A stretch of 20,216 bases of DNA from JAJDIA01 sp031555145 (GTDB lineage: Bacteria > Bacteroidota > Bacteroidia > Bacteroidales > Tannerellaceae), in the NCBI GenBank assembly GCA_031555145.1, contig JAVBUR010000093.1, positions 1-20,216 on the forward strand, written 5' to 3'. A program made the position numbers and the translations under genes. Under the pieces are notes generated by a model, which was not told the DNA's origin, ran no database searches, and saw only the letters and a list, made by a program, of their open reading frames with translations. Below are positions 13,653 to 20,216 of the stretch, piece by piece (the first letter of the stretch is position 1; each line of letters begins with the position of its first letter).

Positions 13653-15570
13653 GGCTCGTTATGTTAGGAATTCGTAATTCGACGGTGATTTCCGATCCTT
13701 TTCCCGGCTCGGAGTAGATTTGTAGTGTGGCGCCGATAAATTCGGCACGCGAACGGACAGTGATCAGTCCCTGGCTGGTCGCTTCCTGGTAGAAGCCTTT
13801 GCCGTTGTCTTGCACAGTGAGTGATATATTGTCTTCGCCGATAATCAACTGTACATTAATGATACTGGCTTCGGCATGCTTCAGGGCATTGTTGATGAGT
13901 TCGCAGGCGATGCGGTAGAGGTTGATCTCGATGTCGGCGTCAAACCGCCGCTCTTCGCCATAGAAATAAAAACTCACCTGCGGGTTGCCGCCGCAGAACT
14001 CTTCCAGTACCGGACGCAGGCCGAAGCGTGCGAGTGATTCGGGCATCAGATTATGTGCCAACCGGCGCATTTCGTGGATGGACTTGTCGGTTAGATTGAT
14101 GACGGTATTGAGTCGTTGTTCGTTTTCCGATACGGTTTGCTTCATTCGTTCCAGGTCCAGTTTGATCATGGTCAGTAAGCCGCCTAGACCGTCGTGCAGC
14201 TCGTGCGACAGGCGGCCTCGCTCGGCATTTTCGCCATCCAACAGTGACTTGGCAGCTACCAGTTCCTTCTCCTGTACGAGTTGATGCATTTTTTCTTTCA
14301 TGCGTAAACGCTTTTGTCGTTGGTAGCGGTGGAAAAAGAACAAAGCCGCCAGCAACAGCACTACGGCCGATACCCCGACCAGTGTCAGGATAAAATACAG
14401 TTCTTTTTCTTTGCTGAGCGTCAGTATCTGTACATCCTTCTTTTCCGTTTCGTACTTGACTTCTTTTTCGGAAAGGGCCTGCTGCATGGCTTTGTTGTTA
14501 TACAACTGAATCAATTGGCGGTAGGTGTCGAAACGGGCTTTTGCCAGCGCTGTATTTCCCAGATCTATATTGATCTTGACCAGATGGGCCTGCACATCAA
14601 TGCCGTGATAGTCGATGGAATCGAGGTTTTCCAATGCTTTAAGCGCATGCTCGTGTGCCAGTTTCGGCGATTGCATATCATAGTAGATAAAACAAAGCAT
14701 CCGGTGGCAGAGGCCGATATCAAACTTAAACCCGATCCGTTCGGCTTGTTTCATGGCACGGGAGGTATAGTCGAGGGCATTCGGATAGTCTTTGTAGTTC
14801 ATGTAGTAGTGACGGGCTACGCCAAGCAAAGCTTGTATCTCTTCCGGGTAATAATGGATTTCATGGTATAGCTCGGCTGCCTGCTTCGAATAGTCAATCG
14901 CTTTTTCAGGAGACCCTTCTTTGGTATAAATCTCATCCAAGTTGATGAAAATAGTAGCCAGGCCGTTTTTGTCGTCTTGCTTTTCGGCGATGGGCTGTGC
15001 CTCCAGTAAGTAATCCTTCGCTTTGTCATAGTTTTCCAACTGCATATATAGGACTGCCATATTGACCAGGGAGTAACAGACCTTGATATCTTCCCGGATC
15101 TCCTTCGCCAGGCGCAGGTTGATCAGGTAATGTTCCATCGCTTTGTCGAATTGGGCCGTTTCGCTGTATAAATTGCCGAAGGCATTATGAACCATAAAGA
15201 GCAGTTCGGGGTCTTTGGAATCCTGGGCAATATCCAGTGCTTTTTGAAAATTCACCCTGGCCGAATCGTCCATACTGTTCAGCAGGTAGGCCGTTCCCAG
15301 GGCGATGTAGAGATACGACCTGGTGATGTTGTTGTTCAGTTGTTCGGCCAATTGAATGCCGCGCAGGGCATAGTCTCGTTCCTTCTCAAAACTCAACCCC
15401 TGGTAGCCAAAGGCGATGGAATCATATAGTCTCAGCTTTTCTTCATCCGGCATAGCGATGTTCTTTGCCCGGGTCTCCATGGCCTCCAATTCCTCTATTC
15501 TATACGCTTCCTGCGCATAGAGGGGGAATAGATAAAAGAGAGACAGTATAGCTAGTAGAGTCAGTCTCAT
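13630..15570 (-). CDS. TPR-containing sensor histidine kinase (HisKA_3 type)
   Basis: This 646-residue protein has a signal peptide (about 1-19, ending LYAQ) and a long periplasmic region of TPR-like helical pairs (about 45-385; examples YLYIALGTAYLLNSMDDSARVNFQKAL and VNMAVLYMQLENYDKAKDYLLEA). A single transmembrane helix lies at about 391-413. A cytoplasmic coiled coil leads to a HisKA_3 dimerisation domain with the motif RGRLSHELHDGLGGLL (likely phosphoacceptor His459), then a GHKL ATPase domain (ELINNALKHAEAS, VQDNGKGF). This is the standard partner of NarL-type regulators, and one is encoded immediately downstream with a 23-base overlap. The periplasmic TPRs suggest sensing through protein contacts rather than a small ligand; this is inference. 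Confidence 0.92.
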   Translation of the reverse strand: MRLTLLAILSLFYLFPLYAQEAYRIEELEAMETRAKNIAMPDEEKLRLYDSIAFGYQGLSFEKERDYALRGIQLAEQLNNNITRSYLYIALGTAYLLNSMDDSARVNFQKALDIAQDSKDPELLFMVHNAFGNLYSETAQFDKAMEHYLINLRLAKEIREDIKVCYSLVNMAVLYMQLENYDKAKDYLLEAQPIAEKQDDKNGLATIFINLDEIYTKEGSPEKAIDYSKQAAELYHEIHYYPEEIQALLGVARHYYMNYKDYPNALDYTSRAMKQAERIGFKFDIGLCHRMLCFIYYDMQSPKLAHEHALKALENLDSIDYHGIDVQAHLVKINIDLGNTALAKARFDTYRQLIQLYNNKAMQQALSEKEVKYETEKKDVQILTLSKEKELYFILTLVGVSAVVLLLAALFFFHRYQRQKRLRMKEKMHQLVQEKELVAAKSLLDGENAERGRLSHELHDGLGGLLTMIKLDLERMKQTVSENEQRLNTVINLTDKSIHEMRRLAHNLMPESLARFGLRPVLEEFCGGNPQVSFYFYGEERRFDADIEINLYRIACELINNALKHAEASIINVQLIIGEDNISLTVQDNGKGFYQEATSQGLITVRSRAEFIGATLQIYSEPGKGSEITVELRIPNITSHDPCNDC

Positions 15571-15604
15571 GGTGATATGGTTTCATTGTTTGTCAGGTGG
15601 CATA

Positions 15605-15612
15605 CAAATATA
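15605..15612 (-). promoter_or_regulatory. Promoter -7 box of the TPR kinase / NarL regulator pair
   Basis: TATATTTG on the minus strand matches TAnnTTTG and lies 34 bases upstream of the ATG at 15570. It faces away from the OmpA-side promoter at 15795-15802, making the 15571-15828 gap a divergent promoter region. Confidence 0.5.
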
Positions 15613-15714
15613 GTAAACCGGCTGAATTATATGTAGTTTTCTTCTCTAAATATAGCGATGTTACGGTGTTTCTTTTACTCCTTAAACAAAGGAAAGGTAT
15701 ATCTGCCGGTATTC

Positions 15715-15774
15715 TTACCCCTTTTTGGGGGTTTATGTGCCATGTCGCTGTCAGAAACCCCCAAAAAGGGGTAA
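15715..15774. promoter_or_regulatory. Perfect 20-bp inverted repeat in a divergent promoter region
   Basis: Left arm 15715-15734 (TTACCCCTTTTTGGGGGTTT) and right arm 15755-15774 are exact reverse complements separated by a 20-base loop. Each arm is also partly self-complementary (CCCC, five T or A, GGGG). The right arm ends 20 bp before the TATTTTTG box of the OmpA-like gene, so it occupies the -33 region of that promoter. It lies about 100 bp upstream of the divergent TPR kinase promoter. Neither neighbouring gene is transcribed through it toward a 3' end, which argues against a simple terminator and for an operator or cruciform-forming regulatory site. Confidence 0.65.
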
Positions 15775-15794
15775 AATAGAGATGTATACTGTCG

Positions 15795-15802
15795 TATTTT
15801 TG
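15795..15802 (+). promoter_or_regulatory. Promoter -7 box of the OmpA-like gene
   Basis: TATTTTTG fits TAnnTTTG and lies 26 bases before the ATG at 15829. The expected -33 position falls in the right arm of the inverted repeat. Confidence 0.5.
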
Positions 15803-15818
15803 GGCAACAAACATCTAC

Positions 15819-15824
15819 AGGAGG
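15819..15824 (+). promoter_or_regulatory. Strong Shine-Dalgarno sequence
   Basis: AGGAGG is spaced four bases from the ATG at 15829. Perfect Shine-Dalgarno sites are unusual in Bacteroidales, and none is seen before the other genes whose upstream regions were examined here. It fixes the start codon and suggests strong translation. Confidence 0.65.
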
Positions 15825-15828
15825 AATT

Positions 15829-17094
15829 ATGAAAAAGCTTGGAATATACACACTGTTAATTGCGTATTTCTGTCTGCCTGCCGAAGCACAGATCATGAAG
15901 AAACTGGGCAGCGCCGTGAAGAATGCCGCCGAGAATGCCACTGTCCGGAAGGCCGAACAGAAAACCGAAGAGGCTGTCAACAAGACTATCGACAAAGTGA
16001 TCGATCCCGGTACTTATAAGGGGGAGGAGGAGGCTGCCGTCGTGCAGGATACGCCATCCAACGAACCGGTTGTTGCTTCAGGCGGTGAAACATCCGTCGC
16101 TACCCCTAAATCCATCGAAGCCGCCTATGCTAAGAGCGATTTCGTGCCCGGTGATGAGATCTTCTTCGCCGATGAACTTTCCCGCGAAAAACCGGGTGAA
16201 TTCCCCAGCCAGTGGGACTTGCTGTCGGGTCGTGCAGAGATAGCCGCTTTCCAGGGAAGCAATTCGATCTCTTTCGAGACGAATACAGTTATCGCTCCGC
16301 TGATGAAAGATATGAATAGTTACCTGCCTGAGGTATTCACCATCGAGTTCGATGTGATGGTCGCTGAGAGGGGGGTACAGTGGGGCGCTTATTATTTTAA
16401 GTTCTTTCCCGAAAAGGGGTATGCAAATGATATTCAACTGTCTCTATATGGCAGCCACGGCCTGAATTGGTATTACTATCCTCCAGGTGGAGGAGACCGT
16501 CGCGAGGGAGGGATGAGTGTGGACAATGTGGTGAAACAACACAGTTGGAATCACATCGCTATTTCGTTTAACCAGCGTGCGTTCAAACTATATATCAACG
16601 GGACGAGAGTAATCAATATCCCTTCGATGGTCGTACCCAAACGTTTTGAGTTAGAACTTCATACCACTTCGGATAACGCGCAGAAGAATCCTTTCGCTAT
16701 AAAGGATTTCCGTATGGCCAAGGGTGCGATGCCGCTGTACGACCGTCTGGAAAGTGCCGGTAAGATCGTCACTTACGGCATCACGTTCGATGTGGGTAAA
16801 TCGACTCTTAAGCCCGAATCAATGACCGAGATCAACCGCATCGCCCAATTAATGAAGGATAACCCTGCACTGAAATTCAGTGTCGAGGGGCACACTGACT
16901 CCACCGGCAACTCAGCCTCGAACCAAACGCTATCCGACTCCCGTTCTAAAGCTGTGATGGATAAGCTGGTAGAAATCGGTATCTCTGCCGACCGTCTCCA
17001 ATCCGCGGGCAAAGGCCAGAACAACCCAATATCCGACAATTCTACCGACGAGGGGCGCGCTAAAAACCGCCGTGTCGAGTTTGTCAAAATATAG
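15829..17094 (+). CDS. Secreted OmpA-family protein with a probable LamG-like domain
   Basis: This 421-residue protein has a signal peptide ending LPAEA|Q at about residue 20. A helical, Lys/Glu/Ala-rich segment follows (about 22-60), then a low-complexity linker and a middle region (about 105-300) that reads like a concanavalin A/LamG-type fold (FTIEFDVMV, WNHIAISFNQRAFKLYINGTRVINIP). The C-terminal OmpA domain (about 312-421) has ITFDVGKSTLKPESM and VEGHTDSTGN, and ends AKNRRVEFVKI. OmpA domains bind peptidoglycan, so this protein probably sits in the periplasm or at the outer membrane anchored to the wall. It is divergent from the TPR kinase gene, with a 20-bp inverted repeat between them. 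The binding target of the middle domain is unknown. Confidence 0.88.
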   Translation: MKKLGIYTLLIAYFCLPAEAQIMKKLGSAVKNAAENATVRKAEQKTEEAVNKTIDKVIDPGTYKGEEEAAVVQDTPSNEPVVASGGETSVATPKSIEAAYAKSDFVPGDEIFFADELSREKPGEFPSQWDLLSGRAEIAAFQGSNSISFETNTVIAPLMKDMNSYLPEVFTIEFDVMVAERGVQWGAYYFKFFPEKGYANDIQLSLYGSHGLNWYYYPPGGGDRREGGMSVDNVVKQHSWNHIAISFNQRAFKLYINGTRVINIPSMVVPKRFELELHTTSDNAQKNPFAIKDFRMAKGAMPLYDRLESAGKIVTYGITFDVGKSTLKPESMTEINRIAQLMKDNPALKFSVEGHTDSTGNSASNQTLSDSRSKAVMDKLVEIGISADRLQSAGKGQNNPISDNSTDEGRAKNRRVEFVKI

Positions 17095-17156
17095 TCTGAC
17101 AGCCCTATATATGCTGTGAACTCTATCTGTTGTTAACCCTAAAACGAATTCAAAAT

Positions 17157-17879
17157 ATGACTCCCAAACATTTCTTTAGTCTCACTTCTCTTTTCCTGTG
17201 CAGTAGTCTTTTCACCTCCTACGGGCAGGCGTTTAAGATAGACGATCCTGTAGGAACCGTCGTCGAATACAGCTACCTGGACAAGAAGGAAAAGGTTACG
17301 CAAGCCTCCCGCATGGAACTTGTTTCCATCGAAAGCACTGCCGAAGGTGACGCATTCAACATCAAGACTACCTTTCCGTCGGAAAAGGAACCGCTGGTTG
17401 TGAACTACCGCCTGATCTTTACCGGCGAGGGTGTTAAGCCCGATAAGAACTTCCTGTTCAGCACCGCCGTACTTGATCAACTCAGCAGTCAGGCCAAGAT
17501 CACGTTCACGGGCGATATTCCCATCCTTCCCAACAACCTTTCGATCGGACAGGAACTGCCGCCCTATGAAATAGCGATGACGATCGACCTCACCGGTGGA
17601 ACTGGGGGGCCGGTGGCGGTCAAGACAACCACTACAACGAAGGTTACTTCCCGTAAGGTGCTCCGTCATGAAAGCATCACTGTACCTGCCGGAACCTTCG
17701 ATGCCTTTGTCCTCCACGAAGAAGCGACTGCCGTTGCTGCTATTATGGGTATCAAGACTACCGCCCAGACATCGACCGACAGTTGGATCGTACCCGAACT
17801 GGGCTTTGTCAAACAACTCAACTACGACAAAAAAGGCAAGGTGACCAGCGGCACCGTACTCACCAAGCGCACTAACTAA
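17157..17879 (+). CDS. Secreted DUF3108/TapB-like protein
   Basis: The ATG at 17157 starts a 240-residue protein with a clear signal peptide (MTPKHFFSLTSLFLCSSLFTSYGQA). An earlier in-frame TTG at 17130 would spoil that signal, so the ATG is preferred. The mature part is beta-rich, with the features VGTVVEYSYLDKKEKVT near the start, ITVPAGTFDAFVLHEE in the middle and SWIVPELGFVKQLNYDKKGKVTSGTVL at the end. This pattern fits the DUF3108/TapB-like family of periplasmic proteins of poorly known function. It lies 62 bp after the OmpA-like gene with no terminator between, so the two are probably co-transcribed, and a strong terminator follows. No catalytic motif was recognised. Confidence 0.75.
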   Translation: MTPKHFFSLTSLFLCSSLFTSYGQAFKIDDPVGTVVEYSYLDKKEKVTQASRMELVSIESTAEGDAFNIKTTFPSEKEPLVVNYRLIFTGEGVKPDKNFLFSTAVLDQLSSQAKITFTGDIPILPNNLSIGQELPPYEIAMTIDLTGGTGGPVAVKTTTTTKVTSRKVLRHESITVPAGTFDAFVLHEEATAVAAIMGIKTTAQTSTDSWIVPELGFVKQLNYDKKGKVTSGTVLTKRTN

Positions 17880-17939
17880 CAACATATAATACGTCCCATT
17901 ACCCCTTGACTACATCTATCCTTCAGCCAAAGCCGGTAC

Positions 17940-17991
17940 CGTCCCACCCGTAGCGTTCCCTTAATGCCGGGTGGGACGTATAACATTTTTT
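17940..17991 (+). terminator. Rho-independent terminator after the OmpA-like / TapB-like pair
   Basis: CGTCCCACCCG (17940-17950) and CGGGTGGGACG (17968-17978) form a perfect 11-bp GC-rich stem with a 17-base loop. A run of six T (17986-17991) follows seven bases later. Confidence 0.8.
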
Positions 17992-18084
17992 ACCCGCAGC
18001 CTAACATTCTTTTTTACTATTCGATCAATCTTTTTGCATCTTTGTTTGTTCTGTTACTATATCACCTTGAAATTCAAACAGACA

Positions 18085-18318
18085 ATGTATAATATCATGA
18101 CGAAAGGAACAATCGGATTAAATGCAGGAGCTATTTGGAATATTATCGCAGATGATCAGAACGCCATCAGCTTCGATTCCCTCAAAGAAAAGACAGACTT
18201 ATCAGACGCCGACTTGTGGACAGCCATCGGCTGGCTTGCCCGCGAAAACAAAATCACGATCCGTACCGACCAGGGTAAAAAGCCCCACTTCACCTCGGGA
18301 ACTAATTTCTATTATTAA
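18085..18318 (+). CDS. Small winged-helix domain protein (DUF2582-like)
   Basis: The ATG at 18085 gives a 77-residue protein beginning MYNIMTKGTIGLNAGAIW; an internal ATG at 18097 is also possible. The sequence is one winged helix-turn-helix: GAIWNIIADDQ, SFDSLKEKTDLSDADLWTAIGWLARENKI, then a short beta wing (ITIRTDQGKKPHFTSGTNFYY). Such small proteins are common in Bacteroidales and are presumed to bind DNA or to be a degenerate winged-helix fold without known targets. Extending upstream to 17971 would add a hydrophobic stretch overlapping the preceding terminator and is unlikely. A near-consensus CATCTTTG at 18037-18044 could be its promoter. It stands alone between two terminated units. 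Confidence 0.75.
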   Translation: MYNIMTKGTIGLNAGAIWNIIADDQNAISFDSLKEKTDLSDADLWTAIGWLARENKITIRTDQGKKPHFTSGTNFYY

Positions 18319-18454
18319 TTGCATAAGCAAAAAAAGCAAGTTATATGAATAGCCAGTGATAATAGTGCTCCTTTTTGAAGTATACAGACTGAAATGTGCT
18401 GGATAACATGCAAGATTGCATAATAATAATAATAATGCACATATGGATTATCCG

Positions 18455-18462
18455 TATATTTG
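18455..18462 (+). promoter_or_regulatory. Promoter -7 box of the serpin gene
   Basis: TATATTTG matches TAnnTTTG, 70 bases before the ATG at 18533. The 214-bp gap from 18319 to 18532 also carries an AT-rich TAA-repeat tract (about 18420-18436) and no gene. Confidence 0.45.
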
Positions 18463-18532
18463 TGTCATAAATTAATTCTTCCTTGTTCTCGCATGGATAA
18501 AATAAATTTGTGAACACTAATCATGAAGAAAT

Positions 18533-19840
18533 ATGAAAAAGCACGGTTTATTTTTAATTGGACTGTTGATCGGATTAGTTGCTTGCCAAAGCAATGAGCA
18601 GCCGGAGGTTACTCCGGAGCCCGATCCGATAGAGACTCCTACAGAGGAGCCGAAGAACGAACTTCCTCCGCTGATCACGCGGGCGGACATCAACTTGACG
18701 GACGCTGAAAAGCAAGTTGTCGGGCATAACAACGCGTTTGCATTCAAATTGCTGCAAGCTGTCTATAAGAATGAAGAGGCTCAGGGGAATATCTTCCTTT
18801 CTCCCCTGAGTGCCAGCCTTGCCTTGTCGATGCTGAACAACGGAGCGGCAGGCAATACACAGAAGGAAATACAGGATGCCTTGGGCTATGGTGGCATCTC
18901 GCGGGAGGAATTAAACGCCTACGCGCAGAAGATGATTAAAGCCATGACCGAACTGGATACGAGAGGCGTGTTTGAAAGCGCTAATTCGATCTGGATTGAA
19001 AAAGGGTTTCCGGTATTGGATGGCTTTAAAACGGTCAACCGCCAGTATTATGATGCCGAAGTGCGGAATGAAGATTTTAGTAATCCGGCCACTGTTGGAG
19101 TCATCAATAATTGGGTAAAGGAAAAGACAGGCGGTAAAATTGAAGACCTGTTGAGCGAAATTTCACCGGAAATGAAGTTGTTCCTGATCAATGCCTTGTA
19201 CTTTAAAGGCTACTGGAGCATGCCGTTTAGTGAAGACGAGACGAAAAACTTGCCGTTTAGTAATCTTGATGGCACTTCGCAGGCTATGCCTACGATGCAA
19301 ATGCTCACTTCAGGTAGTCGCTATCTCAAACGGGATAATTGTGAGTTGCTGGAGCTGCCGTTTGGAAACGAGGCCTTTAGCCTGGTAGTCCTGTTGCCTG
19401 ATAAAGGTGTTTCTCTCCCCATGATCATGGGGCAGCTAAATGCCGGATGGTGGAGCGAATATCTGACTTCCGTGCCTAAGCCTAATACGGAGATTTATCT
19501 TCGGTTGCCCCGTTTCAAGGTGGAATATGAGCGCGGGTTGAACGACGAACTGAAAGCGTTGGGAATGGTGTCCATGTATGACGACAAAGCTGACTTCTCC
19601 CTGATTAATCCCGATGCAGGCTTGTTCGTCACGGAAGTAAAGCAAAAAGCCTTTGCGGAAATTAATGAACTGGGGATGGAAGCCGCTGCAGCAACGATGG
19701 TAGGTATGGCGACTACAGCTATTCCTGAAACTCCCCCCACCCGCATCGACTTCCACGTCGACCGGCCCTTCCTTCTTTTTCTCAAAGAGAAGAGTACCGG
19801 AAGCATCTTCTTTACGGGTGTCATCAAGAATCTGAAGTAA
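18533..19840 (+). CDS. Serpin-family lipoprotein protease inhibitor
   Basis: This 435-residue protein has a lipoprotein signal peptide with lipobox LVAC (Cys18). A Pro/Glu-rich spacer (about 22-46) leads to a full serpin domain (about 66-435). Serpin marks include NNAFAFKLLQAV, NIFLSPLSASLALSMLNNGAAGNTQKEI, FLINALYFKGYW, ELLELPFGNEAFSLVVLLPD and the C-terminal DRPFLLFLKEKSTGSIFFTGVI. The reactive-loop hinge ELGMEAAAAT (379-388) keeps the short-side-chain run needed for loop insertion, so it is probably inhibitory. The loop between hinge and DRPF is about six residues longer than in alpha-1-antitrypsin, so the P1 residue cannot be assigned with confidence. It is likely anchored at the outer membrane, comparable to Tannerella miropin, and may protect against host or neighbour proteases. 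It is monocistronic, with a terminator behind it. Confidence 0.93.
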   Translation: MKKHGLFLIGLLIGLVACQSNEQPEVTPEPDPIETPTEEPKNELPPLITRADINLTDAEKQVVGHNNAFAFKLLQAVYKNEEAQGNIFLSPLSASLALSMLNNGAAGNTQKEIQDALGYGGISREELNAYAQKMIKAMTELDTRGVFESANSIWIEKGFPVLDGFKTVNRQYYDAEVRNEDFSNPATVGVINNWVKEKTGGKIEDLLSEISPEMKLFLINALYFKGYWSMPFSEDETKNLPFSNLDGTSQAMPTMQMLTSGSRYLKRDNCELLELPFGNEAFSLVVLLPDKGVSLPMIMGQLNAGWWSEYLTSVPKPNTEIYLRLPRFKVEYERGLNDELKALGMVSMYDDKADFSLINPDAGLFVTEVKQKAFAEINELGMEAAAATMVGMATTAIPETPPTRIDFHVDRPFLLFLKEKSTGSIFFTGVIKNLK

Positions 19841-19868
19841 CTCGTTTGTAGCCGGATTCAGTAATACG

Positions 19869-19914
19869 AAACAAGACAGGTCGCATGATAGCGCATGCGG
19901 CCTGTTTTGTTTTG
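19869..19914 (+). terminator. Hairpin terminator after the serpin gene
   Basis: AAACAAGACAGGTCGCATG (19869-19887) pairs with CATGCGGCCTGTTTTGTTT (around 19894-19912) with two internal mismatches and a short loop. The T-rich right arm and A-rich left arm could make it bidirectional. Confidence 0.75.
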
Positions 19915-20216
19915 TGTCTGGCCGAAGCCTGGCCTTGCTTTTGGATCTGTATAGCATTGATCCGAAATATTCAGTTCTGTCCGTATTGTTTGAAAGCGGT
20001 GAATTGAGGCGCAGGCCTCAATGGGGTGGGATGCACAAGCCAGCCGGCTGACATGCAGGCCTCGCGAAGGTGAGACGCAGGCCTGGATTTGACGAGGTCT
20101 GCTTCCGATATCTCCCAATCGACGAATCGCCACACAAAAGAGAATGACGTTACTGAACGATCCTCATCGCGTTCGTTCACAAACACGATGACGTTTGAAA
20201 AAATCATAACGGTGAT
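19915..20216. other. Right-edge region with GC-rich short repeats, no supported gene
   Basis: No convincing coding region is seen. GCAGGCCT occurs at 20011-20018, 20055-20062 and 20077-20084. The first is part of the hairpin GAGGC-GCAG-GCCTC (20006-20019), and TGAGRCGCAGGCCT recurs at 20005 and 20071. A 10-bp palindrome CAGCCGGCTG lies at 20041-20050. A 78-codon minus-strand frame from 20207 runs through these repeats but shows no recognisable domain. Confidence 0.55.
20005..20084. repeat. GCAGGCCT short dispersed repeats
   Basis: There are three copies of GCAGGCCT in 80 bp, two of them within the longer word TGAGRCGCAGGCCT spaced 66 bp apart. They resemble an intergenic repetitive extragenic element, but only this local copy can be seen. 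Confidence 0.5.

Noticed and set aside
15715..15774. Inverted repeat as a Rho-independent terminator
   Set aside because: No gene ends toward it from either side, and the 20-base loop with no T-run beyond the arm is atypical. A regulatory role fits better, although premature termination of leader transcripts is not excluded.
17139..17885. 248-codon minus-strand open frame opposite the TapB-like gene
   Set aside because: The plus-strand reading has a good signal peptide, a plausible start and a terminator; the minus-strand frame has none of these.
17971..18084. N-terminal extension of the small winged-helix protein
   Set aside because: The extension would begin inside the terminator stem and add a hydrophobic stretch foreign to this family; the start at 18085 gives a compact single domain.
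19971..20207. 78-codon minus-strand open frame at the right edge
   Set aside because: It crosses GC-rich repeats and shows no domain. The N-terminal part is not implausible, but no positive evidence supports it.

Overview
The window looks like Bacteroidales chromosome. Parabacteroides or another Tannerellaceae member is a reasonable guess, but the genus is not proven. The basis is a PG_1098-type THUMP-like methyltransferase, an OMP_b-brl_3-type outer-membrane barrel, a lipoprotein serpin, and promoters of the TAnnTTTG type with almost no Shine-Dalgarno sequences. One gene, at 15829, is a clear exception with AGGAGG.

Layout. Positions 1-3171 hold two co-oriented insertion sequences. The first is an IS1182-type element. 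The second is an IS4-family element with 21-bp perfect terminal inverted repeats and an 8-bp target duplication, inserted into a small palindrome beside the first. Positions 3172-3755 carry no convincing gene but are dense in short repeats: an imperfect hairpin, a TGTCAC/GTGACA cluster and a 22-bp-period GTTTCA/TGAAAC array. From 3756 to 15570 everything is on the minus strand and nearly all of it is signalling. In transcription order from the high-coordinate end there are: (a) a TPR sensor kinase with a NarL-type regulator; (b) a four-gene set of STAS protein, membrane kinase-like protein lacking its phospho-accepting histidine, soluble histidine kinase, and receiver-PP2C phosphatase; (c) an outer-membrane barrel protein, a classical membrane histidine kinase and an OmpR-type regulator; and (d) a THUMP-like methyltransferase with its own apparent promoter. 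From 15829 to 19840 the genes are on the plus strand: an OmpA-like protein with a probable LamG-like region, a DUF3108/TapB-like secreted protein followed by a strong terminator, a small winged-helix protein, and a serpin lipoprotein followed by a hairpin terminator. The right edge (19915-20216) holds short GC-rich repeats and no supported gene.

How the parts may work together. The STAS and PP2C proteins are the effector halves of a partner-switching module. In this window the usual RsbW-type serine kinase is absent, and two histidine-kinase-like proteins sit between them instead. The soluble kinase could phosphorylate the receiver that controls the phosphatase. The protein with Asp at the histidine position is a candidate allosteric partner, or conceivably the missing STAS kinase. 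This is the most interesting system here. The second regulatory point of interest is the divergent region between the TPR kinase and the OmpA-like gene, which contains a perfect 20-bp inverted repeat next to the OmpA-side promoter.
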